64,000 nt of DNA from Demequina sp. TMPB413 (GCF_020447105.2 NZ_CP096184.1:1116001-1180000), one strand, 5' to 3'; shown: positions 7,366-22,734, numbered from the stretch's first letter. Notes: generated by a model from the letters alone, not told the origin. A program made the numbers and translations.

Positions 7366-8214
7366 TTAGGCGTCCCGGCGGCGCAGCGTGATCGCCGCAA
7401 GGGCACCGAGCACGAGCACCCAGGTCACGAGCACCGCATAGCCTGCCCACGGTGAGAGATGTGCGCCTTCAGTCATGGCATTGGTCGCTTCGAGGGTCTC
7501 CGAGTCGAAAAGGATCCTGCGACCGGCGCTTGAGGGAAGGAAGGGGCTGATCAGCTCGATGGCCCGCACGGGAATCATCATGAGGACGTTCTCGATGACC
7601 AACAGCAGTGCAATCACAGCAGTGAGCGCCGCAGCACTGTGGCGCACTAGAGCACCGATGACGAAGGCGAATCCCGCGATAGCCATCAGGTACAGCGGTA
7701 GGCCTACCGTCATGCGGAGCGTCTCTGGGTCAGTGAGGTCGAAACGCGCGTCGAGCTGGTCGTGCCACGGCATCGTCGCGACGTAGGACAGCGCCATGGA
7801 GACAAGCGAAATGCCTGCGACGACGGTGCTGAGCACCAGCGCCTTGGCTGCGAGGACAGGCACGCGCTGCGGAACAGCCGCGAGCGTCGACCGGATCATC
7901 CCTGTCGAGTACTCACCGGAGATGGTCAATACGCCCAGGACAGCGACCGCTAGCTGGGCCATCTGGTAGCCAGCACTGAGCAGTTGCGCCGTGTTCATCG
8001 GCCCTGAACCCGCATCGACTGCGTCGATGCTGGAACCCCAGGCGGCGAGCATGCTGATTCCCACCATGACGGCCACAGTGGCGACCAGGGTCCATGCGGT
8101 GGATCGAACGGTCCAGAACTTGATCCACTCGGCGTGTACGCTGCGACCGAGCGACTGCGGCTTCACGGCCACTGTCGGTCGGAAGGTGACGGGTTGGGTG
8201 GCTGTCGTCGTCAT
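7366..8214 (-). CDS. ABC-2 type transporter permease
   Basis: A 282-residue integral membrane protein with about six hydrophobic segments: a cytoplasmic N-terminus with SLGRSVHAEWIKFWTVRSTAWTL-like ABC-2 start, then TVAVMVGISML, MAQLAVAVLGVLTISGEYSTGMIRSTLAA (the conserved SGEYSTGMIRSTL motif of this family), and a C-terminal segment ending in LRRRDA. It overlaps the ATPase gene by 4 bases and is expected to form the exporter with it. Such ABC-2 plus two-component cassettes often handle antimicrobial peptides or lipids, but the substrate cannot be read here. Confidence 0.88.
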   Translation of the reverse strand: MTTTATQPVTFRPTVAVKPQSLGRSVHAEWIKFWTVRSTAWTLVATVAVMVGISMLAAWGSSIDAVDAGSGPMNTAQLLSAGYQMAQLAVAVLGVLTISGEYSTGMIRSTLAAVPQRVPVLAAKALVLSTVVAGISLVSMALSYVATMPWHDQLDARFDLTDPETLRMTVGLPLYLMAIAGFAFVIGALVRHSAAALTAVIALLLVIENVLMMIPVRAIELISPFLPSSAGRRILFDSETLEATNAMTEGAHLSPWAGYAVLVTWVLVLGALAAITLRRRDA

Positions 8215-9170
8215 CGCGATGCTCCTTGCTTCTGCGGCGCCGCGCCGCTGTCGGTTGAGGTGCCAACGGGAGTGGAGTGGTACTCGACCTCGTCAGCGGT
8301 GAGTTGCAGGTAGGCGTCCTCGAGGGAACTGCTGACCGGCGTGAGTTCGTGGAGTGGCAGGCCTGCCGCCGCAGCGGCGTCGCCCACCTCGATGGCGGTG
8401 GCACCAGTGATATCCAACAGCCCTGGCTCGCTGACGGTAACGCCGGCACCCGTCCTGCGGAGCAGCTCCTCGAGCTCGTTGGCACGCGGGCTACGGACGC
8501 GCACCTTGGCACCAGAAGCACTCGCAACAACGTCCGCTACGGGGGCGTCCGCAAGCACGTGGCCGCGTCCTACCACGATGAGGTGATCAGCAGTCAGTGC
8601 CATCTCACTCATGAGGTGGGAGGACAGGAACACGGTGCGTCCCTGGCTTGCGAGGTACTTGGTGAGATTGCGCACCCACAAGACACCCTCTGGGTCGAGG
8701 CCGTTGACCGGCTCGTCGAGAATGAGCGTCTGTGGGTCGCCGAGCAGTGCTGAGGCGATCCCGAGGCGCTGCCCCATGCCGAGCGAGAAGCCGCCGACAC
8801 GCTTGTTGGCGACTGTTCCCAGCCCCGTCATGTCGATGACCTCGTCGACGCGCTTGATCGAGATGCCGTGGGTTGCCGCCATGGCCCGCAAGTGGTTGCG
8901 GGCGGTACGGCCCGTGTGGATCGCCTTGGCGTCGAGAAGCACGCCGACCTCTTGGAGCGGGGCGCGGTGTTGCGCGTAGCGGCTGCCATTGACGGTCACC
9001 GAGCCGTCCGTGGGACGGTCGAGACCCACGATCATGCGCATCGTCGTTGACTTCCCCGCACCGTTTGGTCCCAAGAAGCCAGTGACACGGCCGGGCTCGA
9101 CCGTAAAGGACATGTGGTCCACTGCAGTAGTGGGGCCGTACCGCTTGGTCAGCCCTTGTGCCTCGATCAT
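8211..9170 (-). CDS. ABC transporter ATP-binding protein (DrrA/CcmA-like)
   Basis: A 319-residue ATPase with Walker A GPNGAGKST (about 34-42), signature FSLGMGQRLGIASALL (a SLGMGQR form common in BcrA/DrrA-like exporters), Walker B LILDEPVNGLDP and switch histidine in LSSHLMSEM. The last 100 residues form the extra domain typical of the family. The start at 9170 has a strong AGGAGG site. It is the first gene of a four-gene operon with the permease, kinase and regulator. A self-resistance or stress-export role is inferred from this arrangement only. Confidence 0.9.
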   Translation of the reverse strand: MIEAQGLTKRYGPTTAVDHMSFTVEPGRVTGFLGPNGAGKSTTMRMIVGLDRPTDGSVTVNGSRYAQHRAPLQEVGVLLDAKAIHTGRTARNHLRAMAATHGISIKRVDEVIDMTGLGTVANKRVGGFSLGMGQRLGIASALLGDPQTLILDEPVNGLDPEGVLWVRNLTKYLASQGRTVFLSSHLMSEMALTADHLIVVGRGHVLADAPVADVVASASGAKVRVRSPRANELEELLRRTGAGVTVSEPGLLDITGATAIEVGDAAAAAGLPLHELTPVSSSLEDAYLQLTADEVEYHSTPVGTSTDSGAAPQKQGASR

Positions 9171-9356
9171 GGTTTCCTCCTCGTAGTGCCTCCCTCATGG
9201 GGACAGCTCCACGCTATGAGCCGGCAGACGCTGGCGACACCGCCCGTCGGATGAAGTCGATTGCCGTCTCATCTACGACGTAGGGATGAGCTATCCCCCC
9301 TCAGCAGGACCCGCCGGAGTCCAAGCAGTCATCCATTCTCACGCCATACTGGCCGC

Positions 9357-9830
9357 ATGGCTGATAAGAACGCGAAGCGCACCAACGAAGCGAAGCGACA
9401 CATTGCCCTCGTCGCGCACGACAACAAAAAGGTTGCGCTCTTGGAGTGGGCAGGGTTCAACAAGGAGACGCTGGCCAAGCACCATCTGTACGCGACAGGC
9501 ACCACGGGAACAATGCTGACGTTCGAGTTGGGGCTTCGCGTCAACCGTTTCCTCTCAGGGCCGGTCGGCGGTGACCAGCAGATTGGCGCGAAGATCGCGG
9601 AAGGCACCATCGACACGCTCATCTTCTTCTGGGACCCGCTCGAGGCACAGCCTCACGATCCCGACGTCAAGGCTTTGCTACGCATCGGCGCCGTGTGGAA
9701 CATCCCGATGGCGTCGAATATCGCAACGGCCGACTTCCTGATCTCGTCGCCGCTGTTCGCCGAACCCTACGATCGCGTGGTCCCTGACCTCGGCGACAGA
9801 GACTGGGAAACGCTGCGCGAGTCGCACTGA
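9357..9830 (+). CDS. mgsA: Methylglyoxal synthase
   Basis: A 157-residue cytosolic enzyme converting dihydroxyacetone phosphate to methylglyoxal and phosphate, a bypass that relieves sugar-phosphate build-up. Family marks are LVAHDNKK (the N-terminal His), LYATGTTG (phosphate loop), [16 protein letters not shown] (with the catalytic Asp region) and [21 protein letters not shown]. The ATG at 9357 is chosen because conservation begins there; the frame extends 32 codons upstream without family similarity. It converges with the sucrose phosphorylase gene, 23 bases apart, which would supply sugar phosphates. Confidence 0.93.
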   Translation: MADKNAKRTNEAKRHIALVAHDNKKVALLEWAGFNKETLAKHHLYATGTTGTMLTFELGLRVNRFLSGPVGGDQQIGAKIAEGTIDTLIFFWDPLEAQPHDPDVKALLRIGAVWNIPMASNIATADFLISSPLFAEPYDRVVPDLGDRDWETLRESH

Positions 9831-9853
9831 TCTCCGAAGGCGACGGTGCTCGA

Positions 9854-11350
9854 CTACGACAAGATCGGCGGGTCGGTGAGGAGGTCGTCAGTGCGCCCCT
9901 CGATCCCGTGGTGAGACCATGCAAGACTGACCGACGCGTCGGCGACGTTGACGGTGAGTTCTGCCCAGTCTCGCCAGTCTTTCCAATGCAAAGTGAGCGT
10001 CTTGGCGTCATCTGACAAGCCAAAGACGTGATCGCCATCGAACACGGGAAAGGTGCTCCGGAACTTGCACAGCGCCATGAGGGCAGCCACCACGGGGCGC
10101 TGGAGGTCGACGGCGATCTCGTCCCATGCGTAGTAGTGACGGTTGATGTCGCGGCCGATCCCCGTGCGTTCGAGCAGTTCCACGTCGTTCCGCCCAGCGA
10201 GCGCGCCCACGTAATACACCTGAGGGATTCCCGGGACAAAGAACTGAATCGCTCGCGCCGCGAGGTAAGCATGGTCATCGGCGCCCAGGGCGTCATAGAA
10301 CGTGCAGTTCACCTGGTAAAGATCTAGATTCGAGGCAGCAGCGCCGGTCGCCGCTGCGCTCGATCCGCCCGACATCGCATGCATGGTGCTCACGAGGGCG
10401 TCAATGGCCTCTGGCGGGAGCAAGCCGGGGCTGTCTGGCTGTGATTGGTCAGCACCCACGTCGATCACCCCGATCCCGTCGTGGGTATCCAGCACGGTCA
10501 CCGCGTTGTCGGGACGCACCTCAAGCCACTCGTGAAGGGCTTTCGCATTGCCGGTGTACAGCGAGTGAAGGACCAGCGGTGGCAACGCAAAGTCGTACAC
10601 CCTGTCGACGGCACGGCCAATCTCGATTTGCCTGCGGTAGTACGAATGCACCTCCACCAGCACCTCAAGTCCCTTGGCGCGCGCCTTCGCGGTGAAGTCG
10701 GCGATGAAGGCGAACGTCTCTTCCGTCATAAACGACGAGGTGCCGCGAGTCTTGACCGCGTAACCCACCGCGTCGAGGCGCACGATGCTCGCTCCAGAGG
10801 CGGCGACCGCGTCAAGGATGGTATCGAGGTAGCGCTCCGTCACCGGGTGAGCGATATCAATGTCGATCTGCTGGGGCGTGAAGGTGGTCCACACGAGTCG
10901 GAGCTCCCCGCCGACGCGATAGGGCGTGAAGGGCAACCCTGGCCGGGGTCGGTAGATTCTGGTGAGTTCCGCCTCCCTCGCTCCGTTTGGGAAGACCGTT
11001 GACATCGTCAGGAACATGCCATCGTGTGGCGAGTCCCCGCCACGCTCGCACCAGTCGGCAAACGCTGCTGAGTTGCTCGACACGTGATTGACGATCAGGT
11101 CGACCATCACGTCGCGATCCTTGCCAAGCGCCGCGAGATCCTCCCAGGTACCCAACCGCGGATCGACCTGGGCGTGGTCGACAGGGTCGAATCCAGCGTC
11201 GGCGCCGTCAAAGGGCGTGAAGAACGGCAACACGTGCACGCCGCCGAACGCGCTAGCCCACGGTTCGCTCGCCAAGATCTTCCCGAGGCCCTGCAGATCA
11301 CCGGCAAGGCGGTCGGCGTAGGTGATCAGTTGGACTGCATTGCGCGTCAT
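9854..11350 (-). CDS. gtfA: Sucrose phosphorylase (GH13_18)
   Basis: A 498-residue glycoside-hydrolase-13 enzyme that splits sucrose with phosphate into alpha-glucose-1-phosphate and fructose. It follows the bifidobacterial sucrose phosphorylase closely throughout, from VQLITYADRL and HVLPFFTPFDGADAGFDP to QVYYVGALAGRNDVELL. Nucleophile D193 (RLDAVGY), acid/base E233 (EVHSYY) and D291 (DTHDG) are all present. There is no signal peptide. The ATG at 11350 follows GGGGAG; a GTG three codons upstream is less likely. No sugar transporter is adjacent. Related phosphorylases act on glucosylglycerate or glucosylglycerol, but the conserved motifs favour sucrose. Confidence 0.9.
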   Translation of the reverse strand: MTRNAVQLITYADRLAGDLQGLGKILASEPWASAFGGVHVLPFFTPFDGADAGFDPVDHAQVDPRLGTWEDLAALGKDRDVMVDLIVNHVSSNSAAFADWCERGGDSPHDGMFLTMSTVFPNGAREAELTRIYRPRPGLPFTPYRVGGELRLVWTTFTPQQIDIDIAHPVTERYLDTILDAVAASGASIVRLDAVGYAVKTRGTSSFMTEETFAFIADFTAKARAKGLEVLVEVHSYYRRQIEIGRAVDRVYDFALPPLVLHSLYTGNAKALHEWLEVRPDNAVTVLDTHDGIGVIDVGADQSQPDSPGLLPPEAIDALVSTMHAMSGGSSAAATGAAASNLDLYQVNCTFYDALGADDHAYLAARAIQFFVPGIPQVYYVGALAGRNDVELLERTGIGRDINRHYYAWDEIAVDLQRPVVAALMALCKFRSTFPVFDGDHVFGLSDDAKTLTLHWKDWRDWAELTVNVADASVSLAWSHHGIEGRTDDLLTDPPILS

Positions 11351-11459
11351 GGCTACCACTCCCCTGGTCCCGCCGGCGCCTCGTTGCGCCGATTGGTTGG
11401 CTTGTCTCGCCCCGTCATCTCCACTCTAGGACGCCTCGCGCTCGCCCGCACCAAGAGAA

Positions 11460-11491
11460 GAGGGCCCGCCGATGTGAATCGACGGGCCCTC
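11460..11491 (-). terminator. Hairpin terminator after pyk
   Basis: GAGGGCCCGTCGA and TCGGCGGGCCCTC (minus strand) form a 13-bp stem with one mismatch around a 6-base loop, beginning 15 bases past the pyk stop and followed by CTTCTCTTGG. It separates pyk from the sucrose phosphorylase gene. Confidence 0.75.
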
Positions 11492-11505
11492 AACGTCTGG
11501 GAGCG

Positions 11506-12924
11506 CTAGCTGCGCACCTGGCCAACCTTGTGCACGAAGATGGAGTTGGTGGTGCCAGGGATGCCGACGGGCGTTCCTGAGACGACGACGATGTAGTCGC
11601 CATCCACCGCGCGGCCGGTTTCCTTCAGCAGCGAATCGACGTTGACGACCATCTCATCCGTGTTGTCGGCCTTCGCCACCAGTTCCGCCCTGACGCCCCA
11701 CGAGAGTGCGAGGCGCTTTTGCGTCTTCGGGTTTGGCGTGAGCGCAATCATGGGCGTCTCGGGACGCAGGCGAGACATGCGCTGCGCGGAGTCTCCTGAC
11801 TGCGTGAACGTCACGATGTACTTCACATCGAGCTTCTCGGCAATCTCCGACGCTGCATGAGTGATCGCGCCACCACGGGTCTTCGGGGTCGCCGTGTACG
11901 GCGCAATGCGGTGGCGACCCTTCTGCTCCGTGTTCTGGATGATGCGGGCCATCGTCTCGACCGTGACGATCGGGAAGTCACCCACTGAGGTCTCGCCGGA
12001 AAGCATCACAGCGTCGGCACCATCGAGGATGGCGTTGGCGCAGTCTGAGGTCTCCGCACGCGTGGGCACTGGTGAGTGCGTCATGGACTCGAGCACCTGA
12101 GTGGCGACAATGACGGGCTTGGCCTGCGAACGGCACATCTCGATCGCGAGCTTCTGCACGAGCGGCACCTCTTCGAGCGGCAGCTCAACACCAAGGTCTC
12201 CGCGCGCCACCATTACGCCATCGAAAGCGTCAACGATCTCTTCGAGGTTCGCGACGGCCTGCGGCTTCTCCACCTTGGCGATGACGGGGAGGGTGATCCC
12301 CTCTTCCGCCATGATGCGCGCGACGTCCTCGTAGTCCTTGGCGGAGCGTACGAACGACAACGCGATGAAGTCTGCGCCCAAGTGAAGGCCCCAGCGAAGG
12401 TCTGACTCGTCCTTCTCCGAGAGCGCCGGCACTGACACTGCCACACCAGGAAGGTTGATTCCCTTGTTGTTCGATACGGCACCAGGCACGACCACCTTGG
12501 TCACGACGTCGGTGTCGCTCACTTCGATGACCTCAAGGCGTACCTTGCCATCGTCGATCAGCAGGGCGTCGCCCACGTTGCAGTCGGCTGGCAGGCCCTT
12601 GAAAGTGGTCCCGCAGATATCCTTGGTTCCCACGACGTCACGAGTCGTGATGGTGAACACGTCACCAACGGCGAGTTCGTGAGGTCCGTCGGCGAACTTC
12701 TCGAGGCGGATCTTCGGCCCCTGCAGGTCGACCAACACCGCGACGTTCCGGCCAGCCTCTTCTGCGGCCTGGCGGACGTTGTTGTAAACGGCCTGGTGCT
12801 CTTCTTCACTACCGTGTGAACGGTTGATGCGGGCGACGTCCATTCCCGCATCCACCAGCTTGCGCATGTTCTCCAGCGACGAGGTCGCTGGGCCGATGGT
12901 GCAGACAATCTTGGCGTTTCGCAT
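11506..12924 (-). CDS. pyk: Pyruvate kinase
   Basis: A 472-residue cytosolic enzyme of glycolysis making ATP and pyruvate from phosphoenolpyruvate and ADP. The start RNAKIVCTIGPA, the ARINRSHG active-site segment, VLVDLQGPKIR, VIAKVEKPQAV (catalytic Lys), MVARGDLGVE and ATQVLESM...PTRAE are all canonical, as is the length. A TTG three codons upstream (12933) is possible, but the family start matches the ATG at 12924. The gene lies just after gltD on the same strand with a 19-base gap, so it may be partly co-transcribed with glutamate synthase. Confidence 0.96.
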   Translation of the reverse strand: MRNAKIVCTIGPATSSLENMRKLVDAGMDVARINRSHGSEEEHQAVYNNVRQAAEEAGRNVAVLVDLQGPKIRLEKFADGPHELAVGDVFTITTRDVVGTKDICGTTFKGLPADCNVGDALLIDDGKVRLEVIEVSDTDVVTKVVVPGAVSNNKGINLPGVAVSVPALSEKDESDLRWGLHLGADFIALSFVRSAKDYEDVARIMAEEGITLPVIAKVEKPQAVANLEEIVDAFDGVMVARGDLGVELPLEEVPLVQKLAIEMCRSQAKPVIVATQVLESMTHSPVPTRAETSDCANAILDGADAVMLSGETSVGDFPIVTVETMARIIQNTEQKGRHRIAPYTATPKTRGGAITHAASEIAEKLDVKYIVTFTQSGDSAQRMSRLRPETPMIALTPNPKTQKRLALSWGVRAELVAKADNTDEMVVNVDSLLKETGRAVDGDYIVVVSGTPVGIPGTTNSIFVHKVGQVRS

Positions 12925-12943
12925 GTTCTCCAACCTAGGGTTT

Positions 12944-14405
12944 TCAGGCCCGCAGCGCGAGAGTTCTCGCGGTCACGGGTGCCGGCAGCTCGGTGCTGCC
13001 GGTGAGGTATGTATCGATGGCAGCCGCTGCTGCTCTGCCTTCAGCAATCGCCCACACCACGAGCGACTGGCCGCGGCCTGCGTCGCCTGCGACGAAGACA
13101 CCGTCGACGGCAGTAGCGAACTGGTCGTTGCGCGCGACGGTGCCGCGCGGAGTGAAGCCAATGTGCTCCAACTGACCGAGCGTGTCCCGCTGCGGTCCTG
13201 TGAAGCCCATCGACAGAAGTACGAGATCCGCAGGGATCTCTTCCTCCGTGCCAGGCGCCGGGCCGCGAGTGCCGTCCGGCATGATCTGGGTGCGTGCCAG
13301 TCGCAACGAGGTGACGTGTTCGTCTTCGTCGGCGAGAAACTCCACACTTGAGGCGAGGAACTTGCGCTCCCCTCCCTCTTCGTGAGAACTCGACACGTCA
13401 AACAGCATGGGGTGCGTTGGCCACGGCTGCGACTTGGGGTCGCGCTGTTCAGACGGCTGCACGCCGATGGCAAGCGTCGTGACCGACTTGGCGCCTTGAC
13501 GCAGCGCGGTGCCGAGGCAGTCCGAGCCGGTGTCGCCACCGCCGATGATGATCACGTGCTTGTCCTTTGCGGTGATCTGACGCTCGACGGTGTCGCCTGC
13601 TGCCACCTTGTTGCTCTGGGTGAGGTACGGCATCGCGAAGTGGATGCCCCTATATCGTCTCCCAGGAATCGGCAGATCGCGCGGGACGGTGGACCCAGTG
13701 CAGATGAGCACCGCGTCATAGCGGGCGCGTAGATCGTCCCACTTGATGTCCTTGCCGATCTCCGTCGACGTGCGGAACCTGGTGCCCTCTGCTTCCATCT
13801 GCGCGACGCGCCTGTCGATGTGGATCTTCTCCATTTTGAAGTCAGGCACGCCGTAACGCATCAGACCGCCGATGCGGTCGTCCTTCTCAAACACGGCGAC
13901 CGTGTGGCCCGCACGAGTGAGTTGCTGAGCAGCCGCGAGCCCAGCGGGGCCCGAACCCACGACAGCGACCGTCCTGCCGGTCTGGCGAGTCGCTTCGAGA
14001 GGCTTCACTGTGCCGCGTTCAAAAGCCTCGTCAATGATCGAGACCTCGATGTTCTTGATCGTCACCGCAGGCTGGTTGATACCAAGGACGCAACTGGTCT
14101 CACACGGAGCAGGGCAAATCCTGCCAGTGAACTCCGGGAAATTGTTCGTCGCGTGAAGGCGATCAAGTGCGTCGTCCCACTGACCGCGCCACACGAGGTC
14201 GTTCCATTCAGGAATGAGGTTCCCGAGTGGGCAACCCTGGTGGCAAAACGGGATTCCGCAATCCATGCATCGACCGGCTTGCCGGTTGAGCGCCTCCGGG
14301 TCTTTGTCGAGTTCGTCCTTGACGTACTTCCAGTCAAGCAACCTCACCGGAACGGGGCGGCTCTTGGGGAGCTCCCTCTCGCGGTGCTTCAAGAATCCAC
14401 GCGGA

Positions 14406-14413
<8 letters not shown>
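12944..14413 (-). CDS. gltD: Glutamate synthase small (beta) subunit
   Basis: A 489-residue FAD- and iron-sulfur-containing subunit that passes electrons from NADPH to the large subunit. The N-terminal cysteine set [19 protein letters not shown] and [10 protein letters not shown] binds the [4Fe-4S] clusters; two dinucleotide folds follow ([14 protein letters not shown] and [15 protein letters not shown]), and the end [18 protein letters not shown] is family-typical. The start overlaps the end of gltB by 8 bases, so the two subunits are translationally coupled. Confidence 0.96.
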
Positions 14414-18938
<4,525 letters not shown>

Positions 18939-19056
18939 CACACCGTCCTTTGCCGTCCCGGCCTGTGGCCGTGAACTTCGTCGTCTCGGGGCGCCATCGA
19001 CCCGGTGTTTGCACGGGTAGTCACCCTACCGCGTTCACCGGAGGCCACCAGAACCG

Positions 19057-19923
19057 TTAGTCCGTCTCCTGAGTGTCTTCACGAGCGGCAGCCAGGCGCT
19101 CTCGCGGCAATTGCGGAGTCCCTGATTGTCGCCGTCCCCACATCACGAACATCGCGATGGCCAGCAGTAGTACACCGATGGACACCCAGACGTTGACGCG
19201 CAGACCCCCCACCTGAACGGCAGTGTCGATCCGCACCAACTCGATCCACAAGCGGCCGGACACGTACACCATGACGTAGAGCCAGAACACCCTGCCACCC
19301 CGCAAGTTCAGCCGTCGATCAAGGTAGATGATCAACGCCGCGCCGGCGAGATTCCACAACATCTCGTAGAGGAACGTCGGGTGGAAGGTGGCGAACTGCT
19401 CAAAACCATCGGGGCGGAATGCGGGATCAATCCGCACGGCCCACGGCAGGTCTGTCGGCCTGCCGAACAACTCTTGGTTGAAGTAGTTGCCCATTCGGCC
19501 GATTGCTTGTGCCACGAGGATACCGGGCGCAGCGGCGTCCATGAACGCGGTGAACGTGACGCCGTGGCGTCGGCAACCGATGTAGGCACCAAGCGCGCCC
19601 AGCGCGACTGCGCCCCAAATACCGAGGCCGCCTTCCCAGATCTTGAAGGCATCGATGGGATCGCCCCCGTCGCCAAAATAGGGTCCAGGGGTGGAGATGA
19701 CGTGGTAGATCCTGCCGCCGATGATGCCGAAGGGAATCGCCCAGAAGCCGACATCGCCGACGACCTCGGCTTTGCCCCCACGCTCGACCCAGCGTCGGGT
19801 GGTGAGCCACAGCGCAAAGAAGATTCCCGCCAGAATCCACAACGAGTAGGCCCGCACGGTGAGTGGTCCAAGGTGATACACGGCCCACTCAGGCGGCGGG
19901 CTGGGAAAGGACAGGTGGATCAC
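19057..19923 (-). CDS. lgt: Prolipoprotein diacylglyceryl transferase
   Basis: A 288-residue polytopic membrane enzyme that transfers diacylglycerol from phosphatidylglycerol to the lipobox cysteine of prolipoproteins, the first step of lipoprotein maturation. About seven hydrophobic segments are seen, together with the Lgt signature AIGRMGNYFNQELFGRPTD and HPTFLYEMLWNL. The start overlaps the trpA stop by 4 bases, so lgt is the last gene of the trp run. Its products include the LivJ-like and FKBP lipoproteins in this window. The basic tail after about residue 265 is variable in the family. Confidence 0.95.
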   Translation of the reverse strand: MIHLSFPSPPPEWAVYHLGPLTVRAYSLWILAGIFFALWLTTRRWVERGGKAEVVGDVGFWAIPFGIIGGRIYHVISTPGPYFGDGGDPIDAFKIWEGGLGIWGAVALGALGAYIGCRRHGVTFTAFMDAAAPGILVAQAIGRMGNYFNQELFGRPTDLPWAVRIDPAFRPDGFEQFATFHPTFLYEMLWNLAGAALIIYLDRRLNLRGGRVFWLYVMVYVSGRLWIELVRIDTAVQVGGLRVNVWVSIGVLLLAIAMFVMWGRRQSGTPQLPRERLAAAREDTQETD

Positions 19924-20720
19924 GCCTCGCCCCTGACTCCGCGAGCAAGCTCGACGGTCTTGGCGCGCAGCGCATCAAGGGCTGCGCGTTCGTCTTCGTG
20001 GTCAAGGAGGCAACGCACCAAAGCGGAGCCAACGATCACGCCGTCGGCGAATCTGGCCACGTCGGCTGCCTGGGCACCTGTGGACACGCCGAGCCCGACG
20101 CACACACGCTCGGCACCTGCGGCGCGCGTCGCCGCGACAAGGCTCTCCGCACCCGACCCCACCGATGCGCGCTCCCCCGTGACGCCCATGAGCGAAGCGG
20201 CGTACACAAAGCCTGTGGTCTCGGCGACGGTCATGTGCAAGCGCTCGTTGGTGGAACTCGGCGCCACCAGGAAGATCGTGTCGAGATTGCGCTCCCGCGC
20301 GGCCCCGAGCCACATGCCCGCGGCGTCAGGAGTGAGGTCGGGCGTGATCGCACCGCTTCCGCCCGCCGCCACGAGGTCGTCAGCAAAGCGCTCCAAGCCG
20401 TATTGCAGCATCGGGTTGTAGTACGACATCACCACGGCAGGAGCGCCCGCTGCCGTAACCGCCCGCACCGCCGTGAAGGCGTCGGCGATGTGCGTGCCAC
20501 CCTGGAGGGCGCGCTCTGCAGCCACCTGGATGGTCGGGCCGTCCATGACGGGGTCTGAATATGGCAGCCCCACTTCGACGATGTCGACACCTGCGTCAAT
20601 CATGGTCTCCATGGCGCGCACCGACCGTTCAACCGTAGGGAACCCGACCGGCAGGTAGCCGATCAGCGCGGAACGGCCCTCTGCGCGGATGTCGTCAAGC
20701 TTCTCCGTCAGGGCGCTCAC
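19920..20720 (-). CDS. trpA: Tryptophan synthase alpha chain
   Basis: A 266-residue TIM barrel that cleaves indole-3-glycerol phosphate to indole and glyceraldehyde-3-phosphate; indole is channelled to TrpB. The catalytic Glu lies in [13 protein letters not shown] and the Asp in [10 protein letters not shown]; the phosphate loop is near [15 protein letters not shown]. Gene starts and stops overlap by 4 bases on both sides (trpB and lgt), indicating tight coupling. Confidence 0.96.
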   Translation of the reverse strand: MSALTEKLDDIRAEGRSALIGYLPVGFPTVERSVRAMETMIDAGVDIVEVGLPYSDPVMDGPTIQVAAERALQGGTHIADAFTAVRAVTAAGAPAVVMSYYNPMLQYGLERFADDLVAAGGSGAITPDLTPDAAGMWLGAARERNLDTIFLVAPSSTNERLHMTVAETTGFVYAASLMGVTGERASVGSGAESLVAATRAAGAERVCVGLGVSTGAQAADVARFADGVIVGSALVRCLLDHEDERAALDALRAKTVELARGVRGEA

Positions 20721-21928
20721 CGCTGAGACTCCTCATCGAGCAAGTTGAAGTAGGTCGCGGCCGTCTCAACGTCCTTGTCGCCGCGACCAGAGAGGTTGAC
20801 GAGCAATGTAGCGTCAGCACCAAGTTCGCGACCCAGCCTGATGGCTCCCGCGAGTGCGTGGGCCGATTCGATCGCAGGCAGTATCCCCTCTGTGCGGGAC
20901 AACAACCGGAACGCCTCCATCGCCTCCGCGTCGGTGACCGGCCAGTACTCCGCCCGCCCCATATCGGCGAGCCACGCGTGCTGGGGGCCAACGCCTGGGT
21001 AGTCGAGTCCTGCAGAAATGGAGTGCGACGGTTGCGTCTGGCCGTCGCCGTCCTGCAGCACGTACGACATTGCGCCGTGCAGGACGCCTGGCCTTCCCCC
21101 AGTAATGGAAGACGCGTGCTTGCCAGTGTCGACACCGTCGCCCGCTGCCTCGCAGCCAATAAGACGCACGCCGTCGTCGTCAAGGAAGGCGTCAAACATG
21201 CCGATGGCGTTCGAGCCGCCGCCGACGCAAGCGAGCACGGCGTCCGGCAAGCCGCCGAGCGCCGCCATCTGCTCGCGCGCCTCACGCCCGATCACGCGTT
21301 GGAAATCGCGCACCATCTCGGGGAACGGATGCGGGCCAGCGGCTGTGCCGAAGATGTAGTTGGTTGTTTCGACGTTGGCCACCCAGTCGCGGTATGCCTC
21401 GTTAATGGCGTCGCGTAGAGTGCGCGAGCCAGTCGTCACGGGCACCACCGTGGCGCCAAGCAGCCGCATGCGTGCCACGTTGAGGGCCTGCCTCTCGGTG
21501 TCCTCCTCGCCCATGTACACAGTGCACTCAAGATCCATCAGCGCCGCGGCCGTGGCGGTAGCGACGCCGTGTTGCCCAGCGCCCGTCTCGGCGATCACGC
21601 GGGTCTTGCCGATGCGCTTGGTGAGGAGCGCCTGTCCAAGCACGTTGTTGATCTTGTGCGAGCCGGTGTGGTTCAGGTCCTCTCGCTTGAGGAACACGCG
21701 TGCCCCGCCGCAATGGGCGGCGAAACGCGGCACCTCGGTGACGATCGAGGGGCGCCCCGTGTAATCCCTTGCAAGCCGCTCTAGTTCTTCACCAAAGGCG
21801 GGATCATGCTTAGCCTTGTCGTAGGCGTCGGTGAGTTCGTCAAGCGCAGCCACGAGCGCCTCGGGGACGAACCTTCCTCCGAACACGCCAAAGAAGGGTC
21901 CGGTCGCCCCGGAAAGCGCAGAAGTCAC
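20717..21928 (-). CDS. trpB: Tryptophan synthase beta chain
   Basis: A 403-residue pyridoxal-phosphate enzyme condensing indole with serine to tryptophan. The cofactor lysine lies in [10 protein letters not shown], the phosphate-binding loop is [10 protein letters not shown], and the beta-chain marks [23 protein letters not shown] and [13 protein letters not shown] are present. It overlaps trpC and trpA by 4 bases each. Confidence 0.97.
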   Translation of the reverse strand: MTSALSGATGPFFGVFGGRFVPEALVAALDELTDAYDKAKHDPAFGEELERLARDYTGRPSIVTEVPRFAAHCGGARVFLKREDLNHTGSHKINNVLGQALLTKRIGKTRVIAETGAGQHGVATATAAALMDLECTVYMGEEDTERQALNVARMRLLGATVVPVTTGSRTLRDAINEAYRDWVANVETTNYIFGTAAGPHPFPEMVRDFQRVIGREAREQMAALGGLPDAVLACVGGGSNAIGMFDAFLDDDGVRLIGCEAAGDGVDTGKHASSITGGRPGVLHGAMSYVLQDGDGQTQPSHSISAGLDYPGVGPQHAWLADMGRAEYWPVTDAEAMEAFRLLSRTEGILPAIESAHALAGAIRLGRELGADATLLVNLSGRGDKDVETAATYFNLLDEESQR

Positions 21929-22734
21929 GGACGCACCGATCTCAAAGCGGGATGCGCACCTGCGGCAACCATCTCTGCCACGGCAGTGCGCGGGTCCTTG
22001 TCCTTGACGAGCGCCTCGCCCACCAGCACGGCATCTGCGCCCATACGCGCGTACTCCACCACGTCGTGGCTTCCTCTGATCCCCGACTCGGCCACCTTGA
22101 CGATTCCATCAGGAATCGTGGGCGCGACGCGGGAGAAGGTGCCCCTGTCGACTTCGAGGGTCTTGAGGTTGCGGGCGTTCACACCGACGACGCGAGCACC
22201 AGCGTCGACGGCGCGCTTCACTTCTTCTTGGTCGTGCACCTCAACGAGCGCGCACATGCCGAGCGAGTGAACGCGCTCGACAAGGCTCTCAAGTGCGATC
22301 TGCTCGAGTGCGGCCACAATCAGGAGCACCATGTCGGCGCCGTGAGCTCTCGCCTCCCACACCTGGTACGGGGTCACGATGAAGTCTTTGCGCAGAATGG
22401 GCACGTCGACCTTGGAACGCACGTTATCGAGGTCCTCAAGGGATCCGCCGAATCGCCGCCGTTCCGTCAACACGGAGATGACGCTCGCGCCGCCGGCCTC
22501 ATACTCGGTGGCGAGCGCCGCCGGGTCCGTGATCTGCGCGATCTCGCCCTTCGAAGGGCTCGAGCGCTTGACCTCGGCAATCACCGAGACCTCTGCCGTC
22601 TTCAGCTTTTGGAGCGCGTCAACAGCGCTCGGGCGCCTTGCGGCGCGGGCCTTCAACTCGTCCATGGACGTGGCGAGTTCGCGCACTTCCAAATCGCTGC
22701 GGACACCTGCGACGATGCCGTCGAGAACGCTCAT
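21925..22734 (-). CDS. trpC: Indole-3-glycerol-phosphate synthase
   Basis: A 269-residue TIM barrel closing the indole ring in tryptophan synthesis. Motifs: [13 protein letters not shown] with the catalytic lysine, [38 protein letters not shown] and VAESGIRG. The ATG at 22734 is preceded by GGGGAGG and begins [11 protein letters not shown] as in the family; the frame extends 8 codons further without a site. There is no fused TrpF domain; actinobacteria use PriA for that step. Confidence 0.96.
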   Translation of the reverse strand: MSVLDGIVAGVRSDLEVRELATSMDELKARAARRPSAVDALQKLKTAEVSVIAEVKRSSPSKGEIAQITDPAALATEYEAGGASVISVLTERRRFGGSLEDLDNVRSKVDVPILRKDFIVTPYQVWEARAHGADMVLLIVAALEQIALESLVERVHSLGMCALVEVHDQEEVKRAVDAGARVVGVNARNLKTLEVDRGTFSRVAPTIPDGIVKVAESGIRGSHDVVEYARMGADAVLVGEALVKDKDPRTAVAEMVAAGAHPALRSVRP